Assembly: GCA_003247575.1 (NCBI GenBank)
Contig: QJZC01000035.1
Span: 1-54,006, forward strand
Reading direction: 5' to 3'
DNA from: Pseudomonadota bacterium
GTDB taxonomy: Bacteria; Myxococcota_A; UBA9160; SZUA-336
Length of the DNA: 54,006 nt
The stretch's first letter is position 1, and the number at the start of each line of letters is the position of its first letter. Shown piece after piece: positions 8,474-17,361 of the stretch. The notes under the pieces were generated by a model, which was not told where the DNA came from, did no database searches, and saw only the letters and a program-made list of their open reading frames with translations. The position numbers were made by a program, and so were the translations under genes.

Positions 8474-11400
8474 CTACGCCCCAGATTTCGACGTCGCAAC
8501 GCCGAAGTCGAGTGCGGCTTCGCGCGGCAGCTCGTAGTAGTCCCGCAGCAGGTCCGCGTACGATGCACGCCAGACGGAGTTCATCCGCCCCGGCCCCGGA
8601 TCGAGCCGCGTCCGCAGCAAGAGATCGTTCAGCTCGGCCGGTTCAGTGTCGAGCGGGATCAGAGTACCCCAGTCGAGTTGCCGCAGGCGTTCTGCGGGAG
8701 CGCCGAGATCGAAGCTGAACGGGTAGAGCCCGGCAGCCAGCGCGATCGAGAGCGTGTACGAGTACGTCTCGGGCCACACCGAAGCGAAGAGCGCAGCGTT
8801 CGGCGCGGTCTTGTCGATCAACATCGGAACCTCGCCCTCGGCATAGCGGCCCGTGATCTCGACGCGCCCCGTGTCACGGAGCAGCTCGTCGCGGCAAGAG
8901 TATCCGATCAGCACGAAGTCGAGATCGAGCTGCCGCTCGCAGGCATCGCGCGCGCAGCCGAGCAGTACCTCGAAGCCCTTGTGCGGGCCAATCGCTCCGA
9001 TCACCGCGATCCGGCGCCGCGCTCCGGTCGGAGCTACGAGCGTTCGCTGCGGATGGAACGGTTGATCGAAGTGGGGGCGCACCGTGAAGTCTACGTCCGG
9101 AAAGTAGCGACGCAGACGACCTGCGGCATCTCCGCTGGGGACGAAGCACCTGCGCGCCCGCTGCAGAATGCGCGCCGAGGTCTGGCGCCATTCGGCGACG
9201 CTCGCGACGGAATGCTCGACCGGCTCCCGACTGCTCGCTCCCGCGCAGGCTTCACACGCGGTGATCGGCGGTTCCCCACAGTAACGTCCTGAACGATCGA
9301 TGAGGGTGATCCTCGGACAAGCCATGAAGTAGTCGTGCAAGGTCACATCGTAGGGGAGCGACAGATCGTGAATCAGCTGGACGACGCTGCCCGGAAAGTG
9401 GACCAGATGGTGGAAGTGAACGTGCGTGATGGGCAGACTGCTCAGCGCCAGCCGTAGCGCTCTGTAGTCGCCAGGCAGCTCGAATAGAAGATTGGGAGTT
9501 CCCGCCAGCCCGAACTCGGACAGCGAGACCACCCCGCGCTCCAAGGGACGCAACAGCAAACACCCGATTCCAAGCGCGCGGAGGCGCTCGGCGAGCGCCA
9601 CGACGTGACGCTCGGTCCCACCTCCGAGCGCGTGCGTGATGAAGAGGAAGCACGACCGATGCCGCTGCCCGAGCCGGGCCAGATCGACGTTGCGCCTCGC
9701 AGCCCGCAAAGGGTCGACGCGCAGGAAGCGGTGGATCATGTCGTCGTAGTCCGGGTACAGGTCTGCGAGCTTCGCAAGAGCCGCCTCGACGCGCGGATCC
9801 TTCTCCCCCTCGAAGGCCACCCCCCCGGAGTGACGGACGAAGACATCGCACGCCGCCACGTTCCTCCAGCCGCGGCGTCTCGCCTTCAGACTGAAGTCGT
9901 TCTCTTCCCCGTACCCCCTACCCCAAGTTTCCTCGTCGAAGGCTCCGATCTGCTCGAGACACCGGCGTTTGATGTACATGCAGAACCCGACCGCGGTCGG
10001 CAGATCGACCACCCGGCCTGCATTGCAGCGGGCGAACAGCCCATCGAGATCCTCGAGGTCGACGTCGTCGGGAAGCGAGTTCTCGCGGCAGATCTCCGGG
10101 TAGCTGCAGAGCGTCGCGTTGTTGGAGAGTGGTGTGACGGTACCGACATCGGGAGTCGAGTATGCAGCGCACTGGAGTCGCTCGAGCCAGTTCCCGTTGA
10201 CCTCGGTATCGGAGTTCAGAAGCACCACATCGCGATCGGGATGCAGGGCCATGCCTGCGTTCACCGCCGCGACAAAACCGCGATTCTCGCTCTGCTCGAT
10301 CAGGGTGATGAGTCTGCGCTCGGCAAGCGCCCGCAAGGCACTACGAAGCGCAGGCTCGGGCGTCCGGTCGTCGATGACCACGAGCTCGTGCGCGACGGGG
10401 TCGCGCGCGCGGAGCACGGACGCGAGCGCACACAAGGTCTCATCGAGTCCCTTGTAGACCGGCACGATCACGTCGACCCGCGCGCGCCCCGGGCCCGCCT
10501 CACAAGCGGTTGCAGGCGACTCTTCGGGGTCGAGCAGGCGGAGCTTGTCCTCGATCCGGTCGAGTACCTTGGGGATCTCCTCGAACTCGCCGTCGGCGTG
10601 CCGAGCGCCACGCAACCTCCGGCCGGCCTGAAGCAAGCGTCGCGCCCCCACGAAGGCGCGACCCGTCGTCAGCTCGTTCCAGCAGCTGCGAACGCTTTGC
10701 AGACGACGCGCGAGATCACGCGGATCCGGGCCACTCGCCGCGGCCTCACTCGCCCGCTCGAGCTGGCGCAGCAGGCTTGCCTCGACCGCCTGCACCTTCG
10801 AGCGGCCATGGCGGAATTGCCGAGGCATCCGCGACAAACGCCAGGAACCCGTCTGCAGGGCGGAGCGCGTCAGCCGGAGCGCGCTCGTGAGCTCACCTCT
10901 GATCGCGTCCGCCGAAGTAGACGACTCCCACAGGGCTCGCTGTGCGCGCGCGAGGGCATCCAGATCGTGCATCACGCCAGGGTTCGTCTCCCCTTTGGCG
11001 GGGCCCTCGAGCATCGCGGAATCTTCCGAACCGATCCGGGCGCGGTCGAGAAACGCATGGATGCGACGCGCGACCCGAACCGCTTCGTCCGGCGCGAGCA
11101 CGCCGCGCGCGCCGCGTGCGAGTGCCTCGCCGACGTCGCAGACCAGCCGCGGCGCGTCCGCACCCTCCACGAGGTTCGAGCCCGCGGCGAGTTTCGAGCC
11201 AACGGCAGCGTCCGACATAGACACGACGTCCGAGCCAGCCGCGGAGCCTGGCGCGCTCATCGCCTTCGATGTGGCGAGGCCGAGCTGCTTTGCAAGCGCG
11301 TCCAGCTGTGCATCCGGCTGCTCACGAAGCGAAGCCTCGAAGACGAACGAGCTCATCGAGGGGTCGATCCTCGACAAGACCGTGTGCGCCCAGCGCAGCC

Positions 11401-11893
11401 AGGCGATGGCCTCGTCCCCGCGCTGCCGGTCGAGGTACGCGGCACGCTCAGGCGGCGCAGGAATCAACACAATAAAACGTAGATCGAGCTCGCGTAGATC
11501 GAGCTCGGAATGGGAGGAACGGGAGGCGACGCGCGACCAGAACTCGATGAGGCAGGAATCGGCGGGCTCCGTGAGCAGGAGCGGTCCGCGCCCCGCACCC
11601 AGCGAAGTGAAAACCTGCCTGGCGCGTTCACACGCCCGTTGGAACTCGAGATCGCCTGGGTCGGCTCTGCCAGACTCGCGGCCCCTCCCGAGATCGATCC
11701 CGCGGAGCACGCTCGCGCAGATGGCGCCGAGCTCCACCCCCGCAGTCAGTTCGGCCTCCGAGGCACGACTCGTCTCGGCACAGCCCAGGGGCAGAATCGA
11801 GCGCGCCCCCTGCTCGACCAATCGGGTGCGCAGTTGCTCGCGCCCCGAGCGAGAGCCGCCGAGCACACTGATGATTTGCAATGACGCCTTCAC
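8474..11893 (-). CDS. Large fusion: N-terminal P-loop-like region, GT2 and GT4 glycosyltransferases
   Basis: At 1139 residues this is the largest enzyme of the polysaccharide locus. The N-terminus (IISVLGGSRSGREQL) looks like the nucleotide-binding loop of sulfotransferase-like domains, with helical, Arg/Ala-rich sequence to about residue 450. A GT2 domain spans about 473-720 (VDVIVPVYKGLDETL, VVIDDRTPEP, VLLNSDTEVNGNWLERL and the GYGEENDFSLKAR catalytic loop typical of rhamnosyl/galactofuranosyl-like enzymes). A GT4-type domain starts near 744 (FITHALGGGTERHVVALAERL) and includes VTLHDYFMACPRI with a cysteine-rich CGEPPITACEAC insert. Two fused transferases could add two successive residues of a repeat unit. 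It starts at GTG with GGAG just upstream. The role of the N-terminal domain is inferred only. Confidence 0.88.
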   Translation of the reverse strand: MKASLQIISVLGGSRSGREQLRTRLVEQGARSILPLGCAETSRASEAELTAGVELGAICASVLRGIDLGRGRESGRADPGDLEFQRACERARQVFTSLGAGRGPLLLTEPADSCLIEFWSRVASRSSHSELDLRELDLRFIVLIPAPPERAAYLDRQRGDEAIAWLRWAHTVLSRIDPSMSSFVFEASLREQPDAQLDALAKQLGLATSKAMSAPGSAAGSDVVSMSDAAVGSKLAAGSNLVEGADAPRLVCDVGEALARGARGVLAPDEAVRVARRIHAFLDRARIGSEDSAMLEGPAKGETNPGVMHDLDALARAQRALWESSTSADAIRGELTSALRLTRSALQTGSWRLSRMPRQFRHGRSKVQAVEASLLRQLERASEAAASGPDPRDLARRLQSVRSCWNELTTGRAFVGARRLLQAGRRLRGARHADGEFEEIPKVLDRIEDKLRLLDPEESPATACEAGPGRARVDVIVPVYKGLDETLCALASVLRARDPVAHELVVIDDRTPEPALRSALRALAERRLITLIEQSENRGFVAAVNAGMALHPDRDVVLLNSDTEVNGNWLERLQCAAYSTPDVGTVTPLSNNATLCSYPEICRENSLPDDVDLEDLDGLFARCNAGRVVDLPTAVGFCMYIKRRCLEQIGAFDEETWGRGYGEENDFSLKARRRGWRNVAACDVFVRHSGGVAFEGEKDPRVEAALAKLADLYPDYDDMIHRFLRVDPLRAARRNVDLARLGQRHRSCFLFITHALGGGTERHVVALAERLRALGIGCLLLRPLERGVVSLSEFGLAGTPNLLFELPGDYRALRLALSSLPITHVHFHHLVHFPGSVVQLIHDLSLPYDVTLHDYFMACPRITLIDRSGRYCGEPPITACEACAGASSREPVEHSVASVAEWRQTSARILQRARRCFVPSGDAAGRLRRYFPDVDFTVRPHFDQPFHPQRTLVAPTGARRRIAVIGAIGPHKGFEVLLGCARDACERQLDLDFVLIGYSCRDELLRDTGRVEITGRYAEGEVPMLIDKTAPNAALFASVWPETYSYTLSIALAAGLYPFSFDLGAPAERLRQLDWGTLIPLDTEPAELNDLLLRTRLDPGPGRMNSVWRASYADLLRDYYELPREAALDFGVATSKSGA

Positions 11894-12233
11894 GATCTCC
11901 GCACGTCCGCACGATTGCGGTCGACCTCCGGCAGGGTTCCATCTGCGACACGGCCAGTGTGCCCAAGCCTATCAGTCCCTCTGCAGAAGCGCGCGCCCGA
12001 TCGAAGGCTACGCCAGTACTAGAATCGCAGCGCGGCGCAAATTGGTTGAAAATTTCAATTACAAAGAAAAACCCGGGGCGCTCGGGGCCCTGACGCGTCC
12101 CCGCGTGCAGCGACTCGGGCTGGAATGATACGCAGACCGAGCGCAGGACCCACGCGGCGCTTCGCCCGCTCGGCAGCTCTGCCGACAGGGACAAAATGAG
12201 CGGGCTCGCAGGTCGAGAGGCTAGACTGCGTGC
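11894..12233. promoter_or_regulatory. Divergent intergenic region with AT-rich palindrome
   Basis: This 340-bp gap separates the divergent 1139-residue transferase and the GT2 gene at 12234. It contains the only strongly AT-rich patch nearby (about 12036-12071), including a perfect 13-base palindrome TTGAAAATTTCAA at 12046-12058. TTGAAA could serve as a -35 element on either strand. Promoter function is inferred from composition and position; no clear -10 partner could be fixed. Confidence 0.45.
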
Positions 12234-13049
12234 ATGCGCACCGCTCTAGCTGCACGACTGCCGGGTGCGGGCCCTGCCGCGGGCTTCCCGGACGTGGCTG
12301 CCATCATTCCAGCGTTCAACGAAGGACCGCGGATCGGCGCGGTCGTGACCTCGATTCGCGCGACCCTCCCCGGAGCCACCGTACTCGTGATCAACGACGG
12401 CTCGAGGGACGATACGCGCGAGAACGCGCGTGCAGCCGGTGCGCGCGTGCTCTCGCACCCCATGAATCTCGGTTACGGCGCGGCGCTTCAGACCGGCTAT
12501 CTATTCGCTCTGCGCCACGGCTGCCACTTCGTAGTGCAGCTCGACGCCGACGGACAGCACGACCCGAAGGACGCACTGCGCCTGCTCGAAGCCATACGCA
12601 CGGGTGCGTACGATGTCGCGATCGGATCCCGTTTCATCTCCCCCTCTGGCTACGAGATGGGAAAGACCCGAACCTTCGGACGCTTGGCGCTCACGCGGCT
12701 CCTGACCCTCGCGGGGGGCCCCCGGATCGCCGACCCGACCTCCGGCTACCAAGCGCTGTCCCGCCGCGCCTTCGCGATGTGCTGCCGGGAGTTCTTTCCG
12801 GCCGACTTTCCTGATGTGGACGTGCTGCTCACCCTGCATCGCAGCGGGATCCGCATCACCGAGATTCCCGTCGACATGGCTCCGAGCCCACCCAACCGGA
12901 TCCCCATGCATGCCGGAGCCCGCGTCCTCTACTACGCGTACAAGATGTCGCTGGCGCTGTTCCGGAGCTCTTGGGGCCCGGTGCACGAGCTGCCCGGAGC
13001 GCCTCCCCCGCACGAGCAGAGAGAGCCCGATGAGTCCGAGGGGCACTGA
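12234..13049 (+). CDS. DPM1-like GT2 glycosyltransferase
   Basis: The 271-residue protein has a GT2 fold with VAAIIPAFNEGPRIGAVV, VLVINDGSRDDT, LGYGAALQTGY, the DADGQHDPKD metal/nucleotide motif and IGSRF. Unlike the GT2 at 2944 it lacks clear C-terminal membrane helices, so it resembles cytosolic dolichol/polyprenyl-phosphate transferases of the DPM1 type. It overlaps the next methyltransferase gene by 20 bp, which suggests translational coupling and a shared substrate. It is divergent from the large fusion transferase. Confidence 0.9.
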   Translation: MRTALAARLPGAGPAAGFPDVAAIIPAFNEGPRIGAVVTSIRATLPGATVLVINDGSRDDTRENARAAGARVLSHPMNLGYGAALQTGYLFALRHGCHFVVQLDADGQHDPKDALRLLEAIRTGAYDVAIGSRFISPSGYEMGKTRTFGRLALTRLLTLAGGPRIADPTSGYQALSRRAFAMCCREFFPADFPDVDVLLTLHRSGIRITEIPVDMAPSPPNRIPMHAGARVLYYAYKMSLALFRSSWGPVHELPGAPPPHEQREPDESEGH

Positions 13050-13917
13050 GCACCCACCGAAGTGTCCCTGCTGCGGATCGCCCCAGACGGAGCTGAAACA
13101 TCGGCTTCGTGCGTTCGACGTGCATCGCTGCGCGAAGTGCACCTTGTTGTTCCGGCACCCACTCCCCGAGCCGGAGTCGCTCGAAGAGATGTACGAGGAT
13201 GCCCGCTACCACGAGGGTCGCTACTTCCAGAACAGCGCGAAGGCCTACGACCTGGACGCGCCCGAGATCCGGATCTACTCGGCAGCGCTCGCGGAGCTCC
13301 GTCGGCTCGCACCCGCGGGACGACTGCTGGACGTGGGCTGTGGCCGGGGTGTGTTTCTCGATCTCGCGAGAAGTGCGGGCTTCGAGACCAGCGGGATCGA
13401 GCTCTCGAAGCGTCACGTCGACTGGGCGCGCAGTCAGTTCGAACTCGACGTCGTCGCGGGTGAGTTCCTCGATTCGGAGCACACCCCCGCATCGTTCGAG
13501 ATCGTTACGATGTGGGACTTCCTCGAGCACGTGATCGACCCGATTGCCGTTCTGAACCGCGCACGCGAGCTGCTCGCGCCGCAGGGGCTCCTGCTCGTTT
13601 TCACGATCGATGCCAATAGCCTGTTCAATCACATCGCCGATCTCCTCGCAAGCGCCAGCGGCGGACGCATCGCTCGCCCGCTCGAGCTCCTATACGATGT
13701 CCACCACAATCACTACTTCACTCGCCGCAGCCTCGAACAATTGCTCGACAACCAGGGATTCGCGGTCGCTCACTGGGCGAGCCACCGCGCCTATCTGGGT
13801 CGCTGGTTGAACGAGCCCGCTTCGCCGGCGCTGTTCCTGGGCGGGGTCGTCATCGATAGAATCGCAGACGTGGTGGGACTTCCGTATCGTCATACCGCGA
13901 TCTGTCGGCGCACCTGA
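13030..13917 (+). CDS. Zinc-ribbon SAM-dependent methyltransferase
   Basis: This 295-residue protein starts inside the previous gene. The N-terminus has a four-cysteine zinc ribbon (CPCCG near residue 12 and CAKC near 36), then a class I methyltransferase core with LLDVGCGRGVFLDLAR, GIELSKRHVDWAR and VTMWDFLEHVIDP. That combination is typical of sugar C- or O-methyltransferases of polysaccharide and antibiotic clusters (related to NDP-hexose C-methyltransferases). The C-terminal ~90 residues include HHNHYFTRRSLEQLL, also common in this family. The target is probably a nucleotide sugar or glycan intermediate. Confidence 0.88.
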   Translation: MSPRGTEHPPKCPCCGSPQTELKHRLRAFDVHRCAKCTLLFRHPLPEPESLEEMYEDARYHEGRYFQNSAKAYDLDAPEIRIYSAALAELRRLAPAGRLLDVGCGRGVFLDLARSAGFETSGIELSKRHVDWARSQFELDVVAGEFLDSEHTPASFEIVTMWDFLEHVIDPIAVLNRARELLAPQGLLLVFTIDANSLFNHIADLLASASGGRIARPLELLYDVHHNHYFTRRSLEQLLDNQGFAVAHWASHRAYLGRWLNEPASPALFLGGVVIDRIADVVGLPYRHTAICRRT

Positions 13918-14151
13918 GTCACCGGGTGCGCCGTCCTCACAGAGGTCGCCAGAGATCCGCTTTGCCCGAACTGGGGCACTCACTACCCACAAGCGAATCG
14001 ACTCGTGCTAGCGTACCCGCGAAAAAGAAGACGCACAAAGAAGAGAGTCGGTGACGAAGCGGCGACTTGCCCGAGATCTGGACCGTCGAGGCTGAGCTGT
14101 TGCCGCTGGGCCGTTACATCGAGACCGTTGCATCGAGAGGAGAACGAGACC

Positions 14152-16371
14152 ATGGATAGCCGAGTCGATCGTCGGAACCGCATGGACGCCTCGAAGGCCC
14201 ATCGCTCCGCAAGGCGAAGCGCCCCGTACGTCGGACGAGCCGGACAGGCTGCTTCGGCGGGCGTGCTCCTGCTCGGCCTGAGTGCGTCCGTCCAAGCGCA
14301 GGACGACATGAGCTGCGCCTTCTCGACTTCTATCCTCCCCGAACCCGTTCCACTCGAGATCTCCCAGATGCAACCGGCCATCCCTGCAGAAGGGCAAACG
14401 GGTTTGTCGATCGTGCTGAACGCCGGGCCAGGGCTCCAGGCCCGCCCAGAGGCGCTCGCGGCGTTTCGACGCGCAGCCGCGCGCTGGGAAGCACGGATCG
14501 GTGATCCGATCACAGTCACGATCGACGCCGATCTCTCAGACCTCGAGGGTGGCGTGCTCGGCAGCACGCGCCCGAACCGGGTCGAGATCGACCTCGACGC
14601 GCTGCAGCGCCTGCTGGTCGCCGACGCCGCAAACGAGGCCGCGGACTCGATCACGACGTTCCTGCCCACCGCGCCGCAGCTCGACCTGGCGGCGCCCCCC
14701 CCGGCGCGTTTCGTCAGCCGCGCGCGCCTCAACACCGCGAACCTGAAGGCACTCGGAGTCGCCTCCCCAGCCCCCGCCGGTGTGCCGGATGGCATCATCG
14801 AGTTCAATACCGCCTTCGTTTCGACGTTCGACTTCGATCCACGTGACGGGATCGGATTCTCGCAGTTCGACTTCGAGAGCGTCGCCACCCACGAGATCGG
14901 GCATCTGCTCGGCTTCACCTCGTCCGTCGACCGCATCTCAAGCAGCGTCGACGGCAGTGTCAGTCCGGTCCCCGAAGCCAGCCCGGAACCGCTCGACCTC
15001 TACCGCTTCGCCGCAGCCGGAGACGGGAATCCGAGCAGCCCCGCAGAGTTCAGGACGGCGACCCGCGTGGTCGTCGCGGGCGCTCCGACCTCGTTCGACG
15101 ACGCGGTCCACGAGTTCGCACTTTCGACCGGACGCGAGGGCGACGGACGCGAGGCGAGTCACTTCAAGGACGACGCGCTGACCGGAATCAAGCTCGGAAT
15201 CATGGATCCATCGGCGAGGCGGGGCGAATTGGACGACATCACCGCTGCGGACCTGCGCGTGCTCGACCTGATCGGTTTCGAGATTCGTTCGGCGGAGGCG
15301 CTCCCGAGAGTCACGGTGAGCTCTCCCCTGCTCGCCGTGAGCGGAGCGCCGATTCGGCTGCGTTCCAACATCTCGGACGAAGATGGGCTCGGGTTTCCCG
15401 TCTTTGCCGGCTTGGGCTCCACCAGTCGCACGAACGTCGTGTGGGACTTCAAGGGCGGGACCCCCACCAACCCACTCGGAGGCTTCACGGCGAGTCCCGA
15501 GGTCGTCTTCCAGCTCATCGATGGCGCACCGACGACCATCGTCCGACCGCAGGTCACGGCCTTCGACTTCTTGGGAGACTCCACCACGCGCACGGTAGAG
15601 GTCACCGTCAGCACGCCACCGAGCCTCGATGTCCGCGTGAACGGACTTCCCGTAACCAGCGCTGCGCGAGACTTCTCCGAGGGTGCGGTTTTCTTCGACC
15701 CCTTCGCCCCGAACGGCGATCCTCGCGCTCCATCCATTCCCCGCCTAGCGGTCGCCTCCGATCGCCCAGTCAACTTCACTGCGATCGCCTCGGACAGCGA
15801 TGGAATCGGCTTTCCGGTCTTCGCCGCCTTCGGCAACAGCGCTCCGGTTTCCGTCATCTGGGACTTCGCAGGCGGCGTCCCCGACAATCCCCTGCAGGTT
15901 TTCTCTACGACCCCACGCGCGCGCTTCTCCGGCGCGCCGGGGACGGTCTTTCCCGTATCCGTCGTTGCCTTCGACGCGCTGGGACTCTCCACGCAGCGAA
16001 CGGTGGAACTCATCCTCGAGAACGGCTCCCCCAACGTGAGCATCGCGGCCAACGGCGCACCGGTGCTGGGCGGTGCTGGCTCCGGCGGCTCGCTCGAGAT
16101 TCCGTCCGGAGGGACGATCCAGTTCCGAGCGCAGGCTTCCGACAGCGACGGCATCGGCTTCCCGGTCTTCGCCGCCTTCGGCAACTCCGCTCCGGTCTCG
16201 TTCCTGTGGGACTTCGGCGGAGGAGTCACCGCGAATCCACTGGAAATCTTCGCGGCCGCTCCCTCCGTTACCTTCTCAGGGGATCCGGGCGCGACCTTCA
16301 GCGTTCGACTCGCGGTATTCGACTCGCTCGGTGCGACCACCGAGGTGCAGCTCAGCGTGCGCTTGCGCTGA
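14152..16371 (+). CDS. Secreted zinc metalloprotease with PKD-like repeats (NF038122-type)
   Basis: From the ATG at 14152, preceded by GAGAGGAG, the 739-residue protein has a signal peptide ending at SVQAQ. Residue 247 begins HEIGHLLGF, a zinc-protease HExxH-type motif, in a domain of about 380 residues of the kind annotated as NF038122 family metalloprotease. Three repeats follow, starting near residues 407, 546 and 663, each with SDxDGxGFPVF and a WDF(A/K/G)GG core, consistent with PKD-like beta-sandwiches. Repeats two and three share DSDGIGFPVFAAFGNSAPVS exactly, pointing to recent duplication. No PEP-CTERM or membrane anchor is seen at the C-terminus. A start at 14005 would precede the signal peptide and is unlikely. 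Confidence 0.85.
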   Translation: MDSRVDRRNRMDASKAHRSARRSAPYVGRAGQAASAGVLLLGLSASVQAQDDMSCAFSTSILPEPVPLEISQMQPAIPAEGQTGLSIVLNAGPGLQARPEALAAFRRAAARWEARIGDPITVTIDADLSDLEGGVLGSTRPNRVEIDLDALQRLLVADAANEAADSITTFLPTAPQLDLAAPPPARFVSRARLNTANLKALGVASPAPAGVPDGIIEFNTAFVSTFDFDPRDGIGFSQFDFESVATHEIGHLLGFTSSVDRISSSVDGSVSPVPEASPEPLDLYRFAAAGDGNPSSPAEFRTATRVVVAGAPTSFDDAVHEFALSTGREGDGREASHFKDDALTGIKLGIMDPSARRGELDDITAADLRVLDLIGFEIRSAEALPRVTVSSPLLAVSGAPIRLRSNISDEDGLGFPVFAGLGSTSRTNVVWDFKGGTPTNPLGGFTASPEVVFQLIDGAPTTIVRPQVTAFDFLGDSTTRTVEVTVSTPPSLDVRVNGLPVTSAARDFSEGAVFFDPFAPNGDPRAPSIPRLAVASDRPVNFTAIASDSDGIGFPVFAAFGNSAPVSVIWDFAGGVPDNPLQVFSTTPRARFSGAPGTVFPVSVVAFDALGLSTQRTVELILENGSPNVSIAANGAPVLGGAGSGGSLEIPSGGTIQFRAQASDSDGIGFPVFAAFGNSAPVSFLWDFGGGVTANPLEIFAAAPSVTFSGDPGATFSVRLAVFDSLGATTEVQLSVRLR

Positions 16372-16407
16372 GCATCACTGCAGCCGGCGCGACTCTGGGA
16401 AGCGAAG

Positions 16408-17331
16408 CTACGGCTTGCGCGCCACGACGATCTGATTCTTCGGCAACACTTGGTCGAGGGCGTGCTTGATGCGCTCTCCATGCGGTGCGTGCAGCAGTCT
16501 GGCCCAGGTCTGCAGCCAGTAGTCGGCTACCGGTGGCGCCGCATCGCCCAGCTCGCGGCCCGTCGACCAGAACAGCATCCACCAGACCGTCCAGAAAAAG
16601 CCGTAGTAGGCTTGGTGAACCACCTCGAGGCCGGCACTCTCGATGATCTGCCGGAATTCCTCGCGTTCGAAGATGTTGATGTGATTCGGCTTCTCGAACA
16701 GATAGGCGGGTGCAACACCTTTCTGCAACCACTCTCCCTCGGGACCCGGTACCGACAACAGGTAGAGCGCGCCCGGTCGCCCCACGCGCACGAGCCCGTC
16801 CAGAAACGACTGCCAGTCGTCCAAGTGCTCCATGACCTCCATCGCCACGACGCGTGTGAAGGAATCGTCAGGGAGCGGGAGACGGCCTGTCTCGGAGAGA
16901 AGCACGCTCGAAACCAGCTCCGGGTGAGCGCTGCGAATGCGCTCCTCTGCCGCGCGTAGGCTGGCGGCATCCACATCGGCGAGCAGCACCTCCGCCCCCA
17001 TCTCCGTGCAGAAGTGCGCATACGTGCCGTCCCCGCAACCGATGTCGAGCACCCGGTCTCCCGGCCCGATCGGGAACTCCGTGAACAGCCACCTGCGCTC
17101 GCGATCGAACCAGCCGCTCTGGGTCGCGTCGGTCAGCAGTGGATCGAACTCGAGCGGTGGCAGCTCCGGCGGCGCCGGCGGCTCGTCGCCTGCGAGTTCG
17201 GGCTCGGGAGAAGACGAAGGCGGTCGTCGCCTCGACAACAAGCGCTTGATCCGCTTGTACACATCGATTCGAGGACCCGCTTGCTCGCGGTTCTCTAGCG
17301 TGGAATCTGCCAAAGCTCGCTCCCTGCTCAC
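16408..17331 (-). CDS. Class I SAM methyltransferase (paralogue of 17362-18240)
   Basis: The 307-residue protein has a proline-rich linker at residues 40-60, then a methyltransferase core: DRVLDIGCGDGTYAHFC, VLLADVDAASL and MEVMEHLDDWQSFL. The C-terminal part (AYLFEKPNHINIFEREEF, YYGFFWTVWWMLFWSTG, NQIVVARKP) is nearly superimposable on the next gene and on the methyltransferase half of 5884-7410. It probably methylates a glycan or lipid-linked sugar. The start is GTG without an obvious ribosome-binding site; an internal GTG at 17262 gives an N-terminus closer to that of its paralogue. It is convergent with the metalloprotease (36-bp gap). Confidence 0.87.
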   Translation of the reverse strand: MSRERALADSTLENREQAGPRIDVYKRIKRLLSRRRPPSSSPEPELAGDEPPAPPELPPLEFDPLLTDATQSGWFDRERRWLFTEFPIGPGDRVLDIGCGDGTYAHFCTEMGAEVLLADVDAASLRAAEERIRSAHPELVSSVLLSETGRLPLPDDSFTRVVAMEVMEHLDDWQSFLDGLVRVGRPGALYLLSVPGPEGEWLQKGVAPAYLFEKPNHINIFEREEFRQIIESAGLEVVHQAYYGFFWTVWWMLFWSTGRELGDAAPPVADYWLQTWARLLHAPHGERIKHALDQVLPKNQIVVARKP

Positions 17332-17361
17332 GGCCCGGCGAATGGGTCGCGCTCGCAGACC

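Noticed and set aside
9605..11482. 625-codon open frame antisense to the GT2-GT4 fusion
   Set aside because: No motif, and the minus-strand gene carries full glycosyltransferase signatures.
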